Part shown: one piece after another, positions 44,407 through 53,214 of the stretch
Layout: the number at the start of each line of letters is the position of its first letter
Numbering within the stretch: position 1 is the first letter of the stretch
Assembly: GCF_023205095.1 (NCBI RefSeq)
Contig: NZ_CP046242.1
Span: 1,353,001-1,417,000, forward strand
Length of the DNA: 64,000 nucleotides
From: Bizionia sp. M204
Lineage (GTDB): Bacteria; Bacteroidota; Bacteroidia; Flavobacteriales; Flavobacteriaceae
Direction of reading: 5' to 3'
Translations under genes and position numbers: made by a program
The notes under the pieces: model-generated
What the model was told of the DNA's origin: nothing
Databases searched by the model: none
Seen by the model: only the letters and a program-made list of their open reading frames with translations

Positions 44407-46098
44407 ATGCAAACTCTCGACTGGATTGTATTATCCATTACTTTAATTACAATTGTTGCTTACGGAACCTATCAAACGCGTGGCAGTAAAAATGTTCAAG
44501 ATTTTTTAAAAGGTGGTAATAGCTCTAAATGGTGGACTATTGGTCTGTCGGTCATGGCAACCCAAGCCAGTGCAATTACGTTTTTATCCACTCCAGGTCA
44601 AGCTTTTAATGACGGAATGGGTTTTGTGCAATTCTATTTCGGACTGCCAATTGCCATGATTGTCATATGTATGGTATTTATTCCTTTGTATCACAGACTT
44701 AATGTATACACTGCTTATGAATTTCTTGAAAATCGTTTCGATTTAAAAACCAGAACATTAACAGCTATTTTATTTCTTATTCAGCGTGGTTTAGCTGCTG
44801 GTATTACCATTTTTGCGCCGGCCATTATTTTATCAGTTGTATTAGGTTGGAATTTGTTACTACTCAATATTATAATCGGAATTCTTGTTATTATTTATAC
44901 CGTTTCTGGTGGTACTAAAGCGGTCAATGTAACCCAGAAACACCAGATGGTTGTTATTTTTACAGGAATGATTATCGCTTTTATTCTTATTGTAAATAAA
45001 CTTCCAGAAAATATCACCTTTAGCAACGCTTTGGATATTGCTGGTGCAAGCGGTAAAATGGAGATTTTAGATTTCTCTTTCGACCTCAATAATCGCTATA
45101 CATTTTGGAGTGGTATTATTGGAGGTACGTTTTTGATGCTTTCCTACTTCGGCACAGACCAAAGTCAAGTACAACGCTATTTGTCTGGAAAATCTGTTCG
45201 TGAAATGCAATTGGGACTAATGTTCAACGGACTTTTTAAAATACCCATGCAGTTTTTTATACTGTTAGTGGGTGTTATGGTGTTTGTGTTTTATCAATTT
45301 AATAAAGCGCCAATTAATTTTAATCCTGTAGCAACGGAAGTGGTATTAAATACCCAGTATGCTGAAGAATACCAAGAGCTGCAAACGGAACAAGATGCCA
45401 TTTACGATACCAAACAAGTATTAATTGCCGATTTTATAGCCAATAAAAATGAAGCTTCCATTGCAGGCGTGGCTTCCGCAAACGCCAAAAATGATAGTAT
45501 TCGTGCGCGTGCGCGATATTTAATTGATAAAGCTGGCGAAACTAAAGGCGTAAAAGTGGAAAGTAATGATAAGGATTATGTGTTTATCAATTTTATTTTA
45601 AACAACCTACCGCGTGGTTTAATTGGGCTGTTATTAGCCGTTATATTAAGTGCAGCTATGTCTAGCACATCTAGTGAATTAAATGCATTGGCTTCCACAA
45701 CAACAATTGATTTATTTAAAAGAAACACCCGCGAAAGAACCGATACGGAAATGGTAAAAGTGTCACGTTGGTTTACATTAGGTTGGGGAATTATAGCTAT
45801 TCTCGTTGCTTGTGTCGCCAATCTTGCCGAAAACTTAATTCAGTTAGTTAATATTATTGGATCCATTTTCTACGGAAATGTTCTAGGTATTTTCCTGTTA
45901 GCCTTTTTTGTAAAAGCCGTTAAAGGTCGTGCTGTTTTTATTGCCGCTATTATAACTCAAATTTTGGTAATCTCTTTGTTTTTGCTAGATCTGTATGAAT
46001 ACATTAATTTACCATTCTTATGGTTGAATTTTGTTGGCTGTGCCATTGTAGTGGCTATTGCTATCATGATTCAGTTTACGAACAAAAATAGAATTTAA
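44407..46098 (+). CDS. Sodium:solute symporter (SSS family)
   Basis: The 563-residue protein has 13 or more hydrophobic helices and the SSS core: SSKWWTIGLSVMATQASAIT near 38-57, a Na+-site region, and AMSSTSSELNALASTTTIDL near 418-437. This is the typical fold of Na+-coupled importers for sugars, amino acids, sialic acid and similar. A hydrophilic insert at about 320-380 (VLIADFIANKNEAS) lies between helices. It follows a secreted deacetylase and a tiny membrane peptide, so its substrate may be a deacetylated sugar or derivative; this is a guess from context. Confidence 0.92.
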   Translation: MQTLDWIVLSITLITIVAYGTYQTRGSKNVQDFLKGGNSSKWWTIGLSVMATQASAITFLSTPGQAFNDGMGFVQFYFGLPIAMIVICMVFIPLYHRLNVYTAYEFLENRFDLKTRTLTAILFLIQRGLAAGITIFAPAIILSVVLGWNLLLLNIIIGILVIIYTVSGGTKAVNVTQKHQMVVIFTGMIIAFILIVNKLPENITFSNALDIAGASGKMEILDFSFDLNNRYTFWSGIIGGTFLMLSYFGTDQSQVQRYLSGKSVREMQLGLMFNGLFKIPMQFFILLVGVMVFVFYQFNKAPINFNPVATEVVLNTQYAEEYQELQTEQDAIYDTKQVLIADFIANKNEASIAGVASANAKNDSIRARARYLIDKAGETKGVKVESNDKDYVFINFILNNLPRGLIGLLLAVILSAAMSSTSSELNALASTTTIDLFKRNTRERTDTEMVKVSRWFTLGWGIIAILVACVANLAENLIQLVNIIGSIFYGNVLGIFLLAFFVKAVKGRAVFIAAIITQILVISLFLLDLYEYINLPFLWLNFVGCAIVVAIAIMIQFTNKNRI

Positions 46099-46164
46099 AG
46101 CATTAATAATCTATCTCCTTTTAGTATTCTAATTGTCTCGTTCTTACAACCTTTTGTCAAATAA

Positions 46165-46223
46165 AATTGTCAATATGTAAAGTTTATTTTGTATTTGAAT
46201 TGTCAATTTTAAATCGGACAATT
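46165..46223. promoter_or_regulatory. AATTGTC half-sites before the membrane/XRE gene pair
   Basis: AATTGTC occurs at 46165-46171 and 46198-46204, and its inverted form GACAATT at 46217-46223, directly before the ATG at 46224. The second and third copies form an inverted repeat with a 12-bp spacer. This could be an operator for the HTH protein encoded by the pair; the evidence is only the repeat. Confidence 0.35.
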
Positions 46224-46700
46224 ATGAAAACTAATTATTTATTGCCACACAAGTACAAGGTGTTTGGTTGGGTATTACTTGTTCTTGGACTAATTTCAGG
46301 CCTCTTTTTATATGCCACAGATATGGATCCTGATATAATAAAACTAAACGTTTTAAGCATTTATAATGATGATAGTCTATTTACAGGAACAGAAGAAGGT
46401 TGGTTTAAAATTATAAAGAATGGAATCGTTGATGAACTTTCAGCACTCGCTATCATTATTGGTGGCTTACTAATTGGTTTCACCAAAGAGAAAGTAGAAG
46501 ATGAATTTATTTACCAACTCCGAACCGAATCGCTAGTTTGGGCGATAATTGTAAATTATACCATTTTAGCGTTTGCTGTCATTTTTGTTTATGATATGCT
46601 ATTTTTTAACGTGATGATATTTAATATGTTTACACCGCTTTTCATTTTTATTATTCGTTTCAATTTTCTAAAATTAAAATCCACTACCCATGACGAATAG
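46224..46700 (+). CDS. Membrane protein paired with an XRE regulator
   Basis: Start taken at ATG 46224 (MKTNYLLPHKYKVFGW), giving 158 residues; the frame can be read 19 codons further back through the repeat region. It has four hydrophobic helices (about 13-35, 78-95, 110-128 and 131-150) and no known domain. Its end overlaps the start of the next gene by 11 bp, so the two are translated together. A membrane protein joined to a small XRE regulator is a recurring bacterial pair whose function is mostly unknown. Confidence 0.65.
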   Translation: MKTNYLLPHKYKVFGWVLLVLGLISGLFLYATDMDPDIIKLNVLSIYNDDSLFTGTEEGWFKIIKNGIVDELSALAIIIGGLLIGFTKEKVEDEFIYQLRTESLVWAIIVNYTILAFAVIFVYDMLFFNVMIFNMFTPLFIFIIRFNFLKLKSTTHDE

Positions 46701-46890
46701 CTTAAAAATAGAGCGTGCCAGGCATAACATGACCCAAGCAGATTTGGTTGTAGCTATTGGCGTTTCCAGACAATCCATAAATGCCATGGAAAAAAACAAG
46801 TATGTACCATCTACGGTTTTAGCTTTAAAGTTAGCCCGACTCTTTAAAAAACCTGTTGAGGAATTGTTTCAATTAGAAAGTACGGATTAA
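46690..46890 (+). CDS. Small XRE-family DNA-binding protein
   Basis: The 66 residues are essentially one helix-turn-helix domain: LKIERARHNMTQADLVVAIG, then VSRQSINAMEKNKYVPS, then LALKLARLFKKPVEELFQLE. This matches the YozG-like group of minimal XRE regulators found next to membrane proteins. It should bind DNA as a dimer, and its own promoter region with AATTGTC repeats is the nearest candidate site. A terminator follows immediately. Confidence 0.9.
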   Translation: MTNSLKIERARHNMTQADLVVAIGVSRQSINAMEKNKYVPSTVLALKLARLFKKPVEELFQLESTD

Positions 46891-46894
46891 GCAT

Positions 46895-46930
46895 AAAAAA
46901 AACGACTTGCTATTACCAAGTCGTTTTTTT
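46895..46930. terminator. Two-way terminator between the XRE gene and convergent genes
   Basis: AACGACTTG (46901-46909) and CAAGTCGTT (46917-46925) form a perfect stem with a 7-base loop, flanked by A- and T-runs that extend the pairing. It ends the XRE unit (+) and the DUF2911 unit (-). Confidence 0.88.
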
Positions 46931-46949
46931 GTTAAAGTAGGCATTTCAT

Positions 46950-47549
46950 TTAAATGCAGTTTTTATAATACTGTAATGCAGATAAAACATCCTCCTTTTT
47001 TTCAATAGGTTCGGAAGCCATGACCACCGAATTACAATTAGAAAAATAAGCATTCACATTTTTGCGAAAATAGTTTAAACCACGTGTAGCGCTTACTAAT
47101 TCAGAGGCTTGCTTTTCACCTTCGCGTTGTACATATATTTCATTAAAGCTTGATGAAAACCAAACACCAACAGTTGATGCATGATTAACCTGCATGCTAC
47201 GCGCATAAATAGTTAAATCACCAATAGTTTCAACTTCACGAAAAAGTGCTAGTTTTTTATCCACGATAATATTCACATACTTTACCGTACCATCTGTCCG
47301 AGAGGTCAAATAAACAAAAGCTATTTCGTGATCCTTAAACCGCGTTGTTTTGGCGTCTTTATTAGCTCTAAAAGCAACCTTATTAGCACCGATTCGTATC
47401 GATTTTGTTGGTTGCGGGATTTTAACTTGTCCCTTTTTTACGCTTCCATTTACCAAGTGTAACTCGCCCGATAACCATTCGGCTTCTTGAGAGTAGCTTT
47501 GTAAAGATAGTACCAATAGTGCAAATAGTGAGGTGAGTCGTAAAACCAT
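46950..47549 (-). CDS. Secreted protein of unknown function
   Basis: The 199-residue protein has a signal peptide (MVLRLTSLFALLVLSLQSYS) and then a beta-rich body with SGELHLVNGSVKKGQVKIPQ and TRFKDHEIAFVYLTSRTDG, a pattern seen in many Bacteroidota periplasmic proteins without assigned function. It ends with a helical segment. It lies 3 bp after the DUF2911 gene on the same strand and is probably co-transcribed. I do not recognise a family. Confidence 0.6.
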   Translation of the reverse strand: MVLRLTSLFALLVLSLQSYSQEAEWLSGELHLVNGSVKKGQVKIPQPTKSIRIGANKVAFRANKDAKTTRFKDHEIAFVYLTSRTDGTVKYVNIIVDKKLALFREVETIGDLTIYARSMQVNHASTVGVWFSSSFNEIYVQREGEKQASELVSATRGLNYFRKNVNAYFSNCNSVVMASEPIEKKEDVLSALQYYKNCI

Positions 47550-47552
47550 ATA

Positions 47553-48401
47553 TTAGTTAGCTCCCCATTCTTTTAATGATTCCTCATTAAATTTTACATA
47601 TTGCATGTTACCCGAAGCTTTAGAACCTTCTAAAGATTTTTTAGCTAATTCAATAGCACCTTTGGTATCACCCGCTTTGGCATATATTAAAGCTTGTTGT
47701 CTTACTTGGTAATACGCAGGGCTATCCATCATACTCATAGCTTTATCAATCCATTCTTTAGCTTGCTTAATATCTTTTCCTTCATTTAAGTAATAAACAG
47801 CAGAGGCATAATAATCAGTGGCTTTTGGCGTTCCGTTTAAAGCGTCATTTATAGAGGCTAACACTTTATCATCCGTAGGAACCGTGAAAGGTACACCGAT
47901 ATAAGTGTTCTCCCACATCATTTCTAATCTAGCACTTCCTGTTTTAATATCATTAATATCTATAGTAAATGTTTCAACCGTGAATGGAATTTTCTCCACT
48001 TTTACTTTTGCAATTGCAGCAACTAAACTTTCATCCCATTTTTCAGGTGTTCCCCAATTGTTAGTGTCTGAATAAAAATACACTTCCCACATAGATTCTC
48101 CAGGCTTTGTAAAAATAGCGTAAGAACCTGCTTTTAATTCGTAATCATTAATAGTTACAGGGTCACTAAATGTAATGATGGTGTTTTTGTTAGCACCAGT
48201 ACGCCACATTTTGTCATAAGCTTCAAGTCCTCCAAATATTTTTCGTCCTTTAACTCCTGGACGCGAATATTCAATCGTTACATCTGTTAATCCAACCTTC
48301 TGCTCCACTTTACTAAATGGACTAGATTCTGGTGTTGTTACTTGTGCTTGTATGCTAAATGTTAACACAAAAGCTGCTAAAATTAGTATTGCTTTTTTCA
48401 T
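47553..48401 (-). CDS. DUF2911 domain periplasmic protein
   Basis: The 282-residue protein has a signal peptide (MKKAILILAAFVLTFSIQAQ) and the DUF2911 core: VTIEYSRPGVKGRKIFGGLE, KMWRTGANKNTIITFSDPV, and ELKAGSYAIFTKPGESMWEV. TPR-like helices follow near the C-terminus (YYLNEGKDIKQAKEWIDKAM). Function of the family is unknown; it is common in Bacteroidota and predicted to be periplasmic. It is the upstream gene of a two-gene unit with the protein at 46950. Confidence 0.88.
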   Translation of the reverse strand: MKKAILILAAFVLTFSIQAQVTTPESSPFSKVEQKVGLTDVTIEYSRPGVKGRKIFGGLEAYDKMWRTGANKNTIITFSDPVTINDYELKAGSYAIFTKPGESMWEVYFYSDTNNWGTPEKWDESLVAAIAKVKVEKIPFTVETFTIDINDIKTGSARLEMMWENTYIGVPFTVPTDDKVLASINDALNGTPKATDYYASAVYYLNEGKDIKQAKEWIDKAMSMMDSPAYYQVRQQALIYAKAGDTKGAIELAKKSLEGSKASGNMQYVKFNEESLKEWGAN

Positions 48402-48492
48402 AGTAATTAAAATTAAATTGATTTATTTTTTATAGTCCACAAAAATACGATTAAACAGTCAAAAGCTTGTTAACTAAAGTATAAATTAATAA

Positions 48493-48918
48493 CTAGTCCT
48501 TAAAGTTCCATTTACTATAAACACTGCGCTGAATTTGTCCAAAGTTTTCTAAATGGTTTACATATTGATCGGTAGTTAAAATCCCTTTTAATTCCTCATT
48601 CATTTTACCAACCAATATATTAAACTGCTCATGTATTTCATCACGTGTATACGTTTTGTCCGAATCATTTAAGCGACTCATATCAAACACATATTTATTT
48701 ACAATACGATCGTAATCATCACGAAGCTCTGCTGATAATTTCATATCATTTACGCGATCATAAAACCAACGCTGCATATTTGCTCGCTCCTCTACCGAAT
48801 AAAGCGTATCTACTTTTACTTGCTGAAGTTCCGATTCTTTTACTGATTTGTTTTGAGCAAAACTCATGTTTGCTACTAATAAAAAAATACCTATGTAGAG
48901 TATTTGACTTGTTTTCAT
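48493..48918 (-). CDS. Small secreted helical protein of unknown function
   Basis: Start taken at ATG 48918 (MKTSQILYIGIFLLVANMSFAQ), which gives a clean signal peptide and 141 residues; the frame opens earlier but only through the divergent promoter region. The mature protein is helical and charged (LQQVKVDTLYSVEERANMQR, WFYDRVNDMKLSAELRDDYD), somewhat like Spy/CpxP-type periplasmic proteins in composition, without a firm match. It is transcribed away from the light cluster, with its -7 box about 50 bp from the shared operator. Confidence 0.6.
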   Translation of the reverse strand: MKTSQILYIGIFLLVANMSFAQNKSVKESELQQVKVDTLYSVEERANMQRWFYDRVNDMKLSAELRDDYDRIVNKYVFDMSRLNDSDKTYTRDEIHEQFNILVGKMNEELKGILTTDQYVNHLENFGQIQRSVYSKWNFKD

Positions 48919-48938
48919 AATTGTTAAGTTTTCTTTAA

Positions 48939-48946
48939 CAAATATA
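48939..48946 (-). promoter_or_regulatory. Candidate -7 box of the secreted helical protein gene
   Basis: On the minus strand TATATTTG fits TAnnTTTG and lies 20 bp upstream of the ATG at 48918, which supports that start. No -33 box was clear. Confidence 0.45.
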
Positions 48947-48994
48947 CTATTTTTTCGCTTTGCGGATACACTAAAATACGAATTCGAAAAAATA

Positions 48995-49038
48995 TTGTTT
49001 AACTTTCCTGTCAATTAGTTAAACGTTTTGTATCTTTA
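48995..49038 (+). promoter_or_regulatory. Light-cluster promoter/operator, copy 1
   Basis: The inverted repeat GTTTAAC (48997-49003) and GTTAAAC (49018-49024), with a 14-bp spacer, lies directly before TTTTG and a -7-like box TATCTTTA (49031-49038). The leader to the TetR-like start is about 12 nt. The same element with identical spacing occurs at 57540-57583. No normal -33 TTTG is present, so a regulator bound at the repeat probably controls access of RNA polymerase. Confidence 0.7.
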
Positions 49039-49056
49039 CACAAGAATTTAATTATT

Positions 49057-49710
49057 ATGGCAAAAAAGAAAAACATCACCCAAGACAAGCTTATTTCATT
49101 CTATATGGATTATGTTTTAATGCATAGCCATACACCAAAAACCGTGTATGCTTTTGCAAAAGACAACAATTTTGAAGAAGCTGATTTTTATAAAAAATTT
49201 GCTTCTTTTGAAGCTTTAGAAAAATCCATATTCAAGGCATTTTTTGAAAACACCTTACAAATGCTAGAAAAAAGCGAAGCATATCAACATTTTGATGCTA
49301 GAAATAAATTATTAAGCTTTTATTTCACCTTTTTTGAAAATTTAACGGCAAACCGAAGCTATGTCGTTTTTGCACTTGAAAATAAAGGGTTAAAATCATT
49401 AAGTACGCTTTCTGAATTACGTCATGCTTTCAAAAAATATATTGACACATTAAACATTGAAACCCTTGATATTAAAGAACCGCGCATTGTTAAACTTCAA
49501 GATTATTCCAAACAAGAATCTTTTTGGATTCAACTTATGATGATTATGAAATTTTGGTTAGACGACACCTCGCCTTCCTTTGAAAAAACAGACATTTTTA
49601 TTGAAAAGTCCGTTCATGCTGGTTTTGATTTAATAGATATCAAACCACTAAAAAGCGTTTTGGATTTAGGGAAATTTCTCTTTAAAGAAAAAATGCAACA
49701 AAGCCTATGA
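49057..49710 (+). CDS. TetR-like regulator at the head of the light cluster
   Basis: The 217-residue protein has the TetR layout: a short N-terminal helix-turn-helix region (ITQDKLISFYMDYVLMHSHT, then KTVYAFAKDNNFEEADFYKK) and a helical C-terminal ligand/dimer domain to residue 217. In flavobacteria this type is usually annotated as a TetR family regulator and is typically followed by an ABC1 kinase, as here. It could bind the shared GTTTAAC-N14-GTTAAAC element in its own promoter, but a regulator encoded elsewhere is equally possible. Its stop overlaps the next start (ATGA). Confidence 0.75.
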   Translation: MAKKKNITQDKLISFYMDYVLMHSHTPKTVYAFAKDNNFEEADFYKKFASFEALEKSIFKAFFENTLQMLEKSEAYQHFDARNKLLSFYFTFFENLTANRSYVVFALENKGLKSLSTLSELRHAFKKYIDTLNIETLDIKEPRIVKLQDYSKQESFWIQLMMIMKFWLDDTSPSFEKTDIFIEKSVHAGFDLIDIKPLKSVLDLGKFLFKEKMQQSL

Positions 49711-51017
49711 AAACAATTGATAGTATTCCGACAAGCAAAATACAACGTGCTAGCAAACTGGTAAAAACAGGAGCTAAAGTGGGTGTAAATTACTTAAAAT
49801 ATTATGGTGATAAACTCACCAAAACAGAACTAGAAGCTAAAGAGAAATTAAATCAAAATAACGCAGAAGATATTTATGATGGCTTAAAACAATTAAAAGG
49901 TAGCGCACTTAAAGTTGCCCAAATGTTAAGCATGGAAAAAAGCATCTTACCGCAAGCTTATGTGGAAAAATTCTCATTAGCCCAGTTCTCTGTTCCGCCA
50001 TTATCACCACCTTTAGTGGTAAAAACATTTAAAACCTATTTTGGAAAATCACCAGAGGAAATTTTTGACACCTTCAATTCCACTTCCGTCAATGCGGCCA
50101 GTATTGGACAGGTTCATTTAGCCGAAAAAAATGGTAAAAAATTAGCTGTAAAAATTCAATATCCAGGTGTTGCCGAAAGTATCCAATCAGATTTAGCCAT
50201 GGTAAAACCCATCGCTATTAAAATGTTTAATATTAAAGGTAAAGATTCTGATAAGTACTTCAAAGAGGTAGAAAATAAACTGGTTGAAGAAACCAATTAT
50301 ATCTTAGAGCTTGAACAAAGTCAAGAAATAGCAAAGGCATGTTCTCATATTCCCAATTTAAAATTCCCCGATTATTATCCGGAATTATCTTCCGAACGGA
50401 TTATTACTATGGATTACATGATGGGTAAACATTTGTCTGAATTCACAGCAAAAAACACCAATCAGGATATGGCCAATACCATTGGACAATCGCTTTGGGA
50501 TTTCTACATGTTTCAAATTCATAAGCTCAAAAAAGTACATGCCGATCCGCACCCGGGAAATTTTCTAATTTCAGATGACGGGCACTTAATTGCTTTGGAT
50601 TTTGGATGTATGAAAACCATTCCTGAAGATTTCTATGTTCCTTATTTTGAATTAGCTGAAAAGGAAAGCATTGAAAACCCGAAAATCTTTCGAGAAAAAA
50701 TGTTCAAATTAGAAATTTTAAAACCAGACGATTCGCCTGAAGAATTAGAATTTTTCTCAACTATGTTTCATGAAATGTTAAGCATTTTCACCCAACCATT
50801 TCATGCGGAAACTTTTGATTTTTCAGATCCATCATTCTTTGGACGCATTGCAGAATTGGGTGAAAAATATTCAAAAAATACGGAATTGCGTAAAATGAAT
50901 GGAAACCGAGGTTCTAAACATTTTATTTATATAAACCGAACATTTTTTGGACTGTATAATTTAATGTTCGACTTAAAAGCCAAAGATGTAAAAATCAATA
51001 ATTTTCACAACCTATAA
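49707..51017 (+). CDS. ABC1/UbiB (AarF) family atypical kinase
   Basis: The 436-residue protein has the ABC1 kinase-like core: an N-terminal KxGQ-type segment (LKGSALKVAQMLSMEKSILP), FNSTSVNAASIGQVHLAEKN with the alanine-rich nucleotide loop, LAVKIQYPG with the conserved lysine, HADPHPGNFLI and ALDFGCMK. These ATPases act in isoprenoid lipid (ubiquinone or menaquinone) metabolism and in photosynthetic organisms in stress and pigment balance; the substrate in flavobacteria is unknown. It overlaps the TetR-like gene by 4 bp and the flavin reductase gene by 1 bp (TAATG), so the three are translationally coupled. Confidence 0.9.
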   Translation: MKTIDSIPTSKIQRASKLVKTGAKVGVNYLKYYGDKLTKTELEAKEKLNQNNAEDIYDGLKQLKGSALKVAQMLSMEKSILPQAYVEKFSLAQFSVPPLSPPLVVKTFKTYFGKSPEEIFDTFNSTSVNAASIGQVHLAEKNGKKLAVKIQYPGVAESIQSDLAMVKPIAIKMFNIKGKDSDKYFKEVENKLVEETNYILELEQSQEIAKACSHIPNLKFPDYYPELSSERIITMDYMMGKHLSEFTAKNTNQDMANTIGQSLWDFYMFQIHKLKKVHADPHPGNFLISDDGHLIALDFGCMKTIPEDFYVPYFELAEKESIENPKIFREKMFKLEILKPDDSPEELEFFSTMFHEMLSIFTQPFHAETFDFSDPSFFGRIAELGEKYSKNTELRKMNGNRGSKHFIYINRTFFGLYNLMFDLKAKDVKINNFHNL

Positions 51018-51649
51018 TGAAACATTTCAGCCATGAAGAGATCTCTAAATTAGAACATCTTTATAAAATAAACCTTATAAACAGTTGTTCTGGTTTCAAA
51101 TCGGCCAATTTAATTGGGACTAAATCTGGAGATGGCATTGAAAACGTGGCTATTTTTAGTTCAGTTACGCATGTTGGTTCAGACCCACCTTTATTAGGTG
51201 TTTTTATGAGACCAACAACGGTAACCAGAAACACCTACGATAACATAAAAGAAACGGGGTTTTACACTTTAAATCACGTGCATGAATCTATAATTTCTGA
51301 AGCGCATCATACATCAGCAAAATATGATAAACAGATTTCTGAATTTGATGTTACCTCATTAAAAGCCGAATATAAATTGGGAATAAACGTGCCTTTTGTA
51401 GCAGCGGCACCTATACAGATGCTCATGGAATTTATTGAAGAATACCATATTAAATCCAATGGAACCATATTAGTCATAGGTAAAATAAAACATTTATTTA
51501 TTCAAAATCATTTATTAGAAACAGACGGGTTCGTTAATTTATCCAAGGCACAAGTTGTCACCATCAATGGATTAGATGGTTATGCCATTGCAGAATTAAA
51601 AGAGCGACATCCCTACCAACGGCCAAAAACTAATTTAAATACCCACTAA
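51017..51649 (+). CDS. Flavin reductase-like FMN-binding protein
   Basis: The 210-residue protein has the flavin-reductase-like split-barrel pattern: FKSANLIGTKSGDGIENVAI, then FSSVTHVGSDPPLLGVFMRP, and TRNTYDNIKETGFYTLNHV. Such proteins bind FMN and either supply reduced flavin to another enzyme or act as oxidoreductases. Within this cluster a role in keeping flavin reduced for the photolyase proteins is attractive but not shown. The TAATG overlap upstream and the 2-bp gap downstream place it firmly in the operon. Confidence 0.85.
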   Translation: MKHFSHEEISKLEHLYKINLINSCSGFKSANLIGTKSGDGIENVAIFSSVTHVGSDPPLLGVFMRPTTVTRNTYDNIKETGFYTLNHVHESIISEAHHTSAKYDKQISEFDVTSLKAEYKLGINVPFVAAAPIQMLMEFIEEYHIKSNGTILVIGKIKHLFIQNHLLETDGFVNLSKAQVVTINGLDGYAIAELKERHPYQRPKTNLNTH

Positions 51650-51651
51650 AT

Positions 51652-53073
51652 ATGAAAATTCTTGTTACAGGTGCAACAGGTTATATTGGCAAACGCTTAA
51701 TACCATTACTTGTTCAAGATGGTCATCATGTTATTTGTGTGGTTCGCGATATTTTAAGAGCGGATAAGCTTTATGTGGAAGATCCTCACATAGATTTTAT
51801 AGAAGGTGATTTTCTAAAACCGGAAACCTTAACTAATCTCCCAAAAGATATTGATGTGGCTTATTATTTAATCCACTCCATGTCTAATTCCTCCAAAGAT
51901 TTTGAAGATTTAGAAGCGCGTTGTGCCGAAAATTTTAAAACGGCCATAACAAAAACCAATGTTCAACAAGTTATCTATTTAAGCGGTATTACTAACGATA
52001 AAGAGTTATCTAAACATTTGCGCTCACGCAAACAGGTTGAAGAAATTCTAAAATCAGACAATTACGCGACCACTATTTTCAAGGCTGGAATTATTGTAGG
52101 TTCTGGAAGCTCCTCTTTTGAGATTATTCGTGATTTAGTGGAAAAATTACCTTTTATGATTGCACCAAAATGGCTTAATACCAAAACGCAACCTTTGGCT
52201 GTCCGTGACGTATTAAGTTATTTATCAAAAAGTGCTGGAGACGAACGGCTTTATAATCAGGCTTATGATATTTTCGGTCCTGAAGTACTCACATACAAAC
52301 AAATGTTATTGGAATTTGCCGAAGTCCGTAAACTCAAACGGTACATTTTAACGGTTCCTGTTATGACACCCAAATTATCATCATACTGGTTGTATTTCGT
52401 GACGTCCACATCCTACAAATTAGCTTCGTCTTTAGTAGATAGTATGGGTGTTCAAATAATTGGTAAGCCAAGCAATATAGAGGAACTTTTAGGCATAAAA
52501 CCATTGTCATATAAAGAAGCTGTTTCTTTAGCTTTTGAAAAAATAGAACAAAATAGTATTATTTCTAGTTGGAAAGATTCCATGGTGAGTAGCGGCCGAC
52601 TCAAAAATAATTTCCATAAATATGTGAATGTACCAAAATATGGTTGTTTTAAAGATTATAAGGAACGTCCTGTTACAGATCCAGAAGAAACCATTCGGAA
52701 AATTTGGGCTATTGGCGGCAATACCGGTTGGTATTATGGAACCCGTTTATGGCGATTGCGTGGTTATATGGACAAAATGGTGGGCGGCATTGGTTTACGA
52801 CGCGGACGTACAAGTCCAACGGAATTGCATGTAGGGGATTCACTTGATTTTTGGCGTGTCATTTTTGCGGATAAAGACAAACAAAAGCTGCTACTCTACG
52901 CCGAAATGAAATTACCTGGCGAAGCTTGGTTAGAATTTAAAATTGAAGATAATAAGCTGAAACAAACCGCTACGTTTAGACCACGCGGTTTGGCAGGACG
53001 ACTCTATTGGTATAGCGTTTTACCATTTCATGGTTTTATTTTTAGAGGTATGATTAACAAACTTGCCAGCTAA
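51652..53073 (+). CDS. NAD(P)-binding Rossmann protein with DUF2867 domain
   Basis: Residues 1-290 form an extended-SDR/NmrA-like Rossmann domain with the glycine motif TGATGYIGKRLI (6-17), DFIEGDFLKPETL and AYYLIHSMSN. Residues 310-473 form a DUF2867 domain (GWYYGTRLWRLRGYMDKMVG, then GGIGLRRGRTSPTELHVGDS and RGLAGRLYWYSVLPFH). This fusion is frequent in Bacteroidota and proteobacteria next to photolyase and carotenoid genes. Its substrate is unknown; a lipid or isoprenoid role is possible. It is directly followed by the DUF2256 gene, whose TTG start touches its stop codon. Confidence 0.85.
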   Translation: MKILVTGATGYIGKRLIPLLVQDGHHVICVVRDILRADKLYVEDPHIDFIEGDFLKPETLTNLPKDIDVAYYLIHSMSNSSKDFEDLEARCAENFKTAITKTNVQQVIYLSGITNDKELSKHLRSRKQVEEILKSDNYATTIFKAGIIVGSGSSSFEIIRDLVEKLPFMIAPKWLNTKTQPLAVRDVLSYLSKSAGDERLYNQAYDIFGPEVLTYKQMLLEFAEVRKLKRYILTVPVMTPKLSSYWLYFVTSTSYKLASSLVDSMGVQIIGKPSNIEELLGIKPLSYKEAVSLAFEKIEQNSIISSWKDSMVSSGRLKNNFHKYVNVPKYGCFKDYKERPVTDPEETIRKIWAIGGNTGWYYGTRLWRLRGYMDKMVGGIGLRRGRTSPTELHVGDSLDFWRVIFADKDKQKLLLYAEMKLPGEAWLEFKIEDNKLKQTATFRPRGLAGRLYWYSVLPFHGFIFRGMINKLAS

Positions 53074-53214
53074 TTGAAAAAATCAGATTTACCTAAAAAA
53101 ATATGTCCTGTTTGTCAATTACCATTTTCTTGGCGTAAAAAATGGCGAAATAATTGGGAGCACGTAATTTATTGTAGCGAACGATGCAAACGAAACAAAA
53201 CACATATACATTAG
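53074..53214 (+). CDS. DUF2256 small zinc-ribbon protein
   Basis: A 46-residue frame starts with TTG 53074 immediately after the previous stop and ends with TAG 53212-53214. The core [14 protein letters not shown], then [11 protein letters not shown] is the DUF2256 signature. Cysteines 11, 14, 34 and 38 should bind one zinc. DUF2256 genes are regularly found next to photolyase or cryptochrome genes, though the protein's function is unknown. It overlaps the start of the DASH gene by 31 bp in another frame, so coupled translation is likely. No ATG is available; TTG is the only sensible start. Confidence 0.88.
   Translation: MKKSDLPKKICPVCQLPFSWRKKWRNNWEHVIYCSERCKRNKTHIH

Noticed and set aside
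48440-48475. GTTTAAT and GTTAAC segments before the DUF2911 gene
   Set aside because: Half-sites are imperfect and in the wrong order and spacing for the light-cluster operator.
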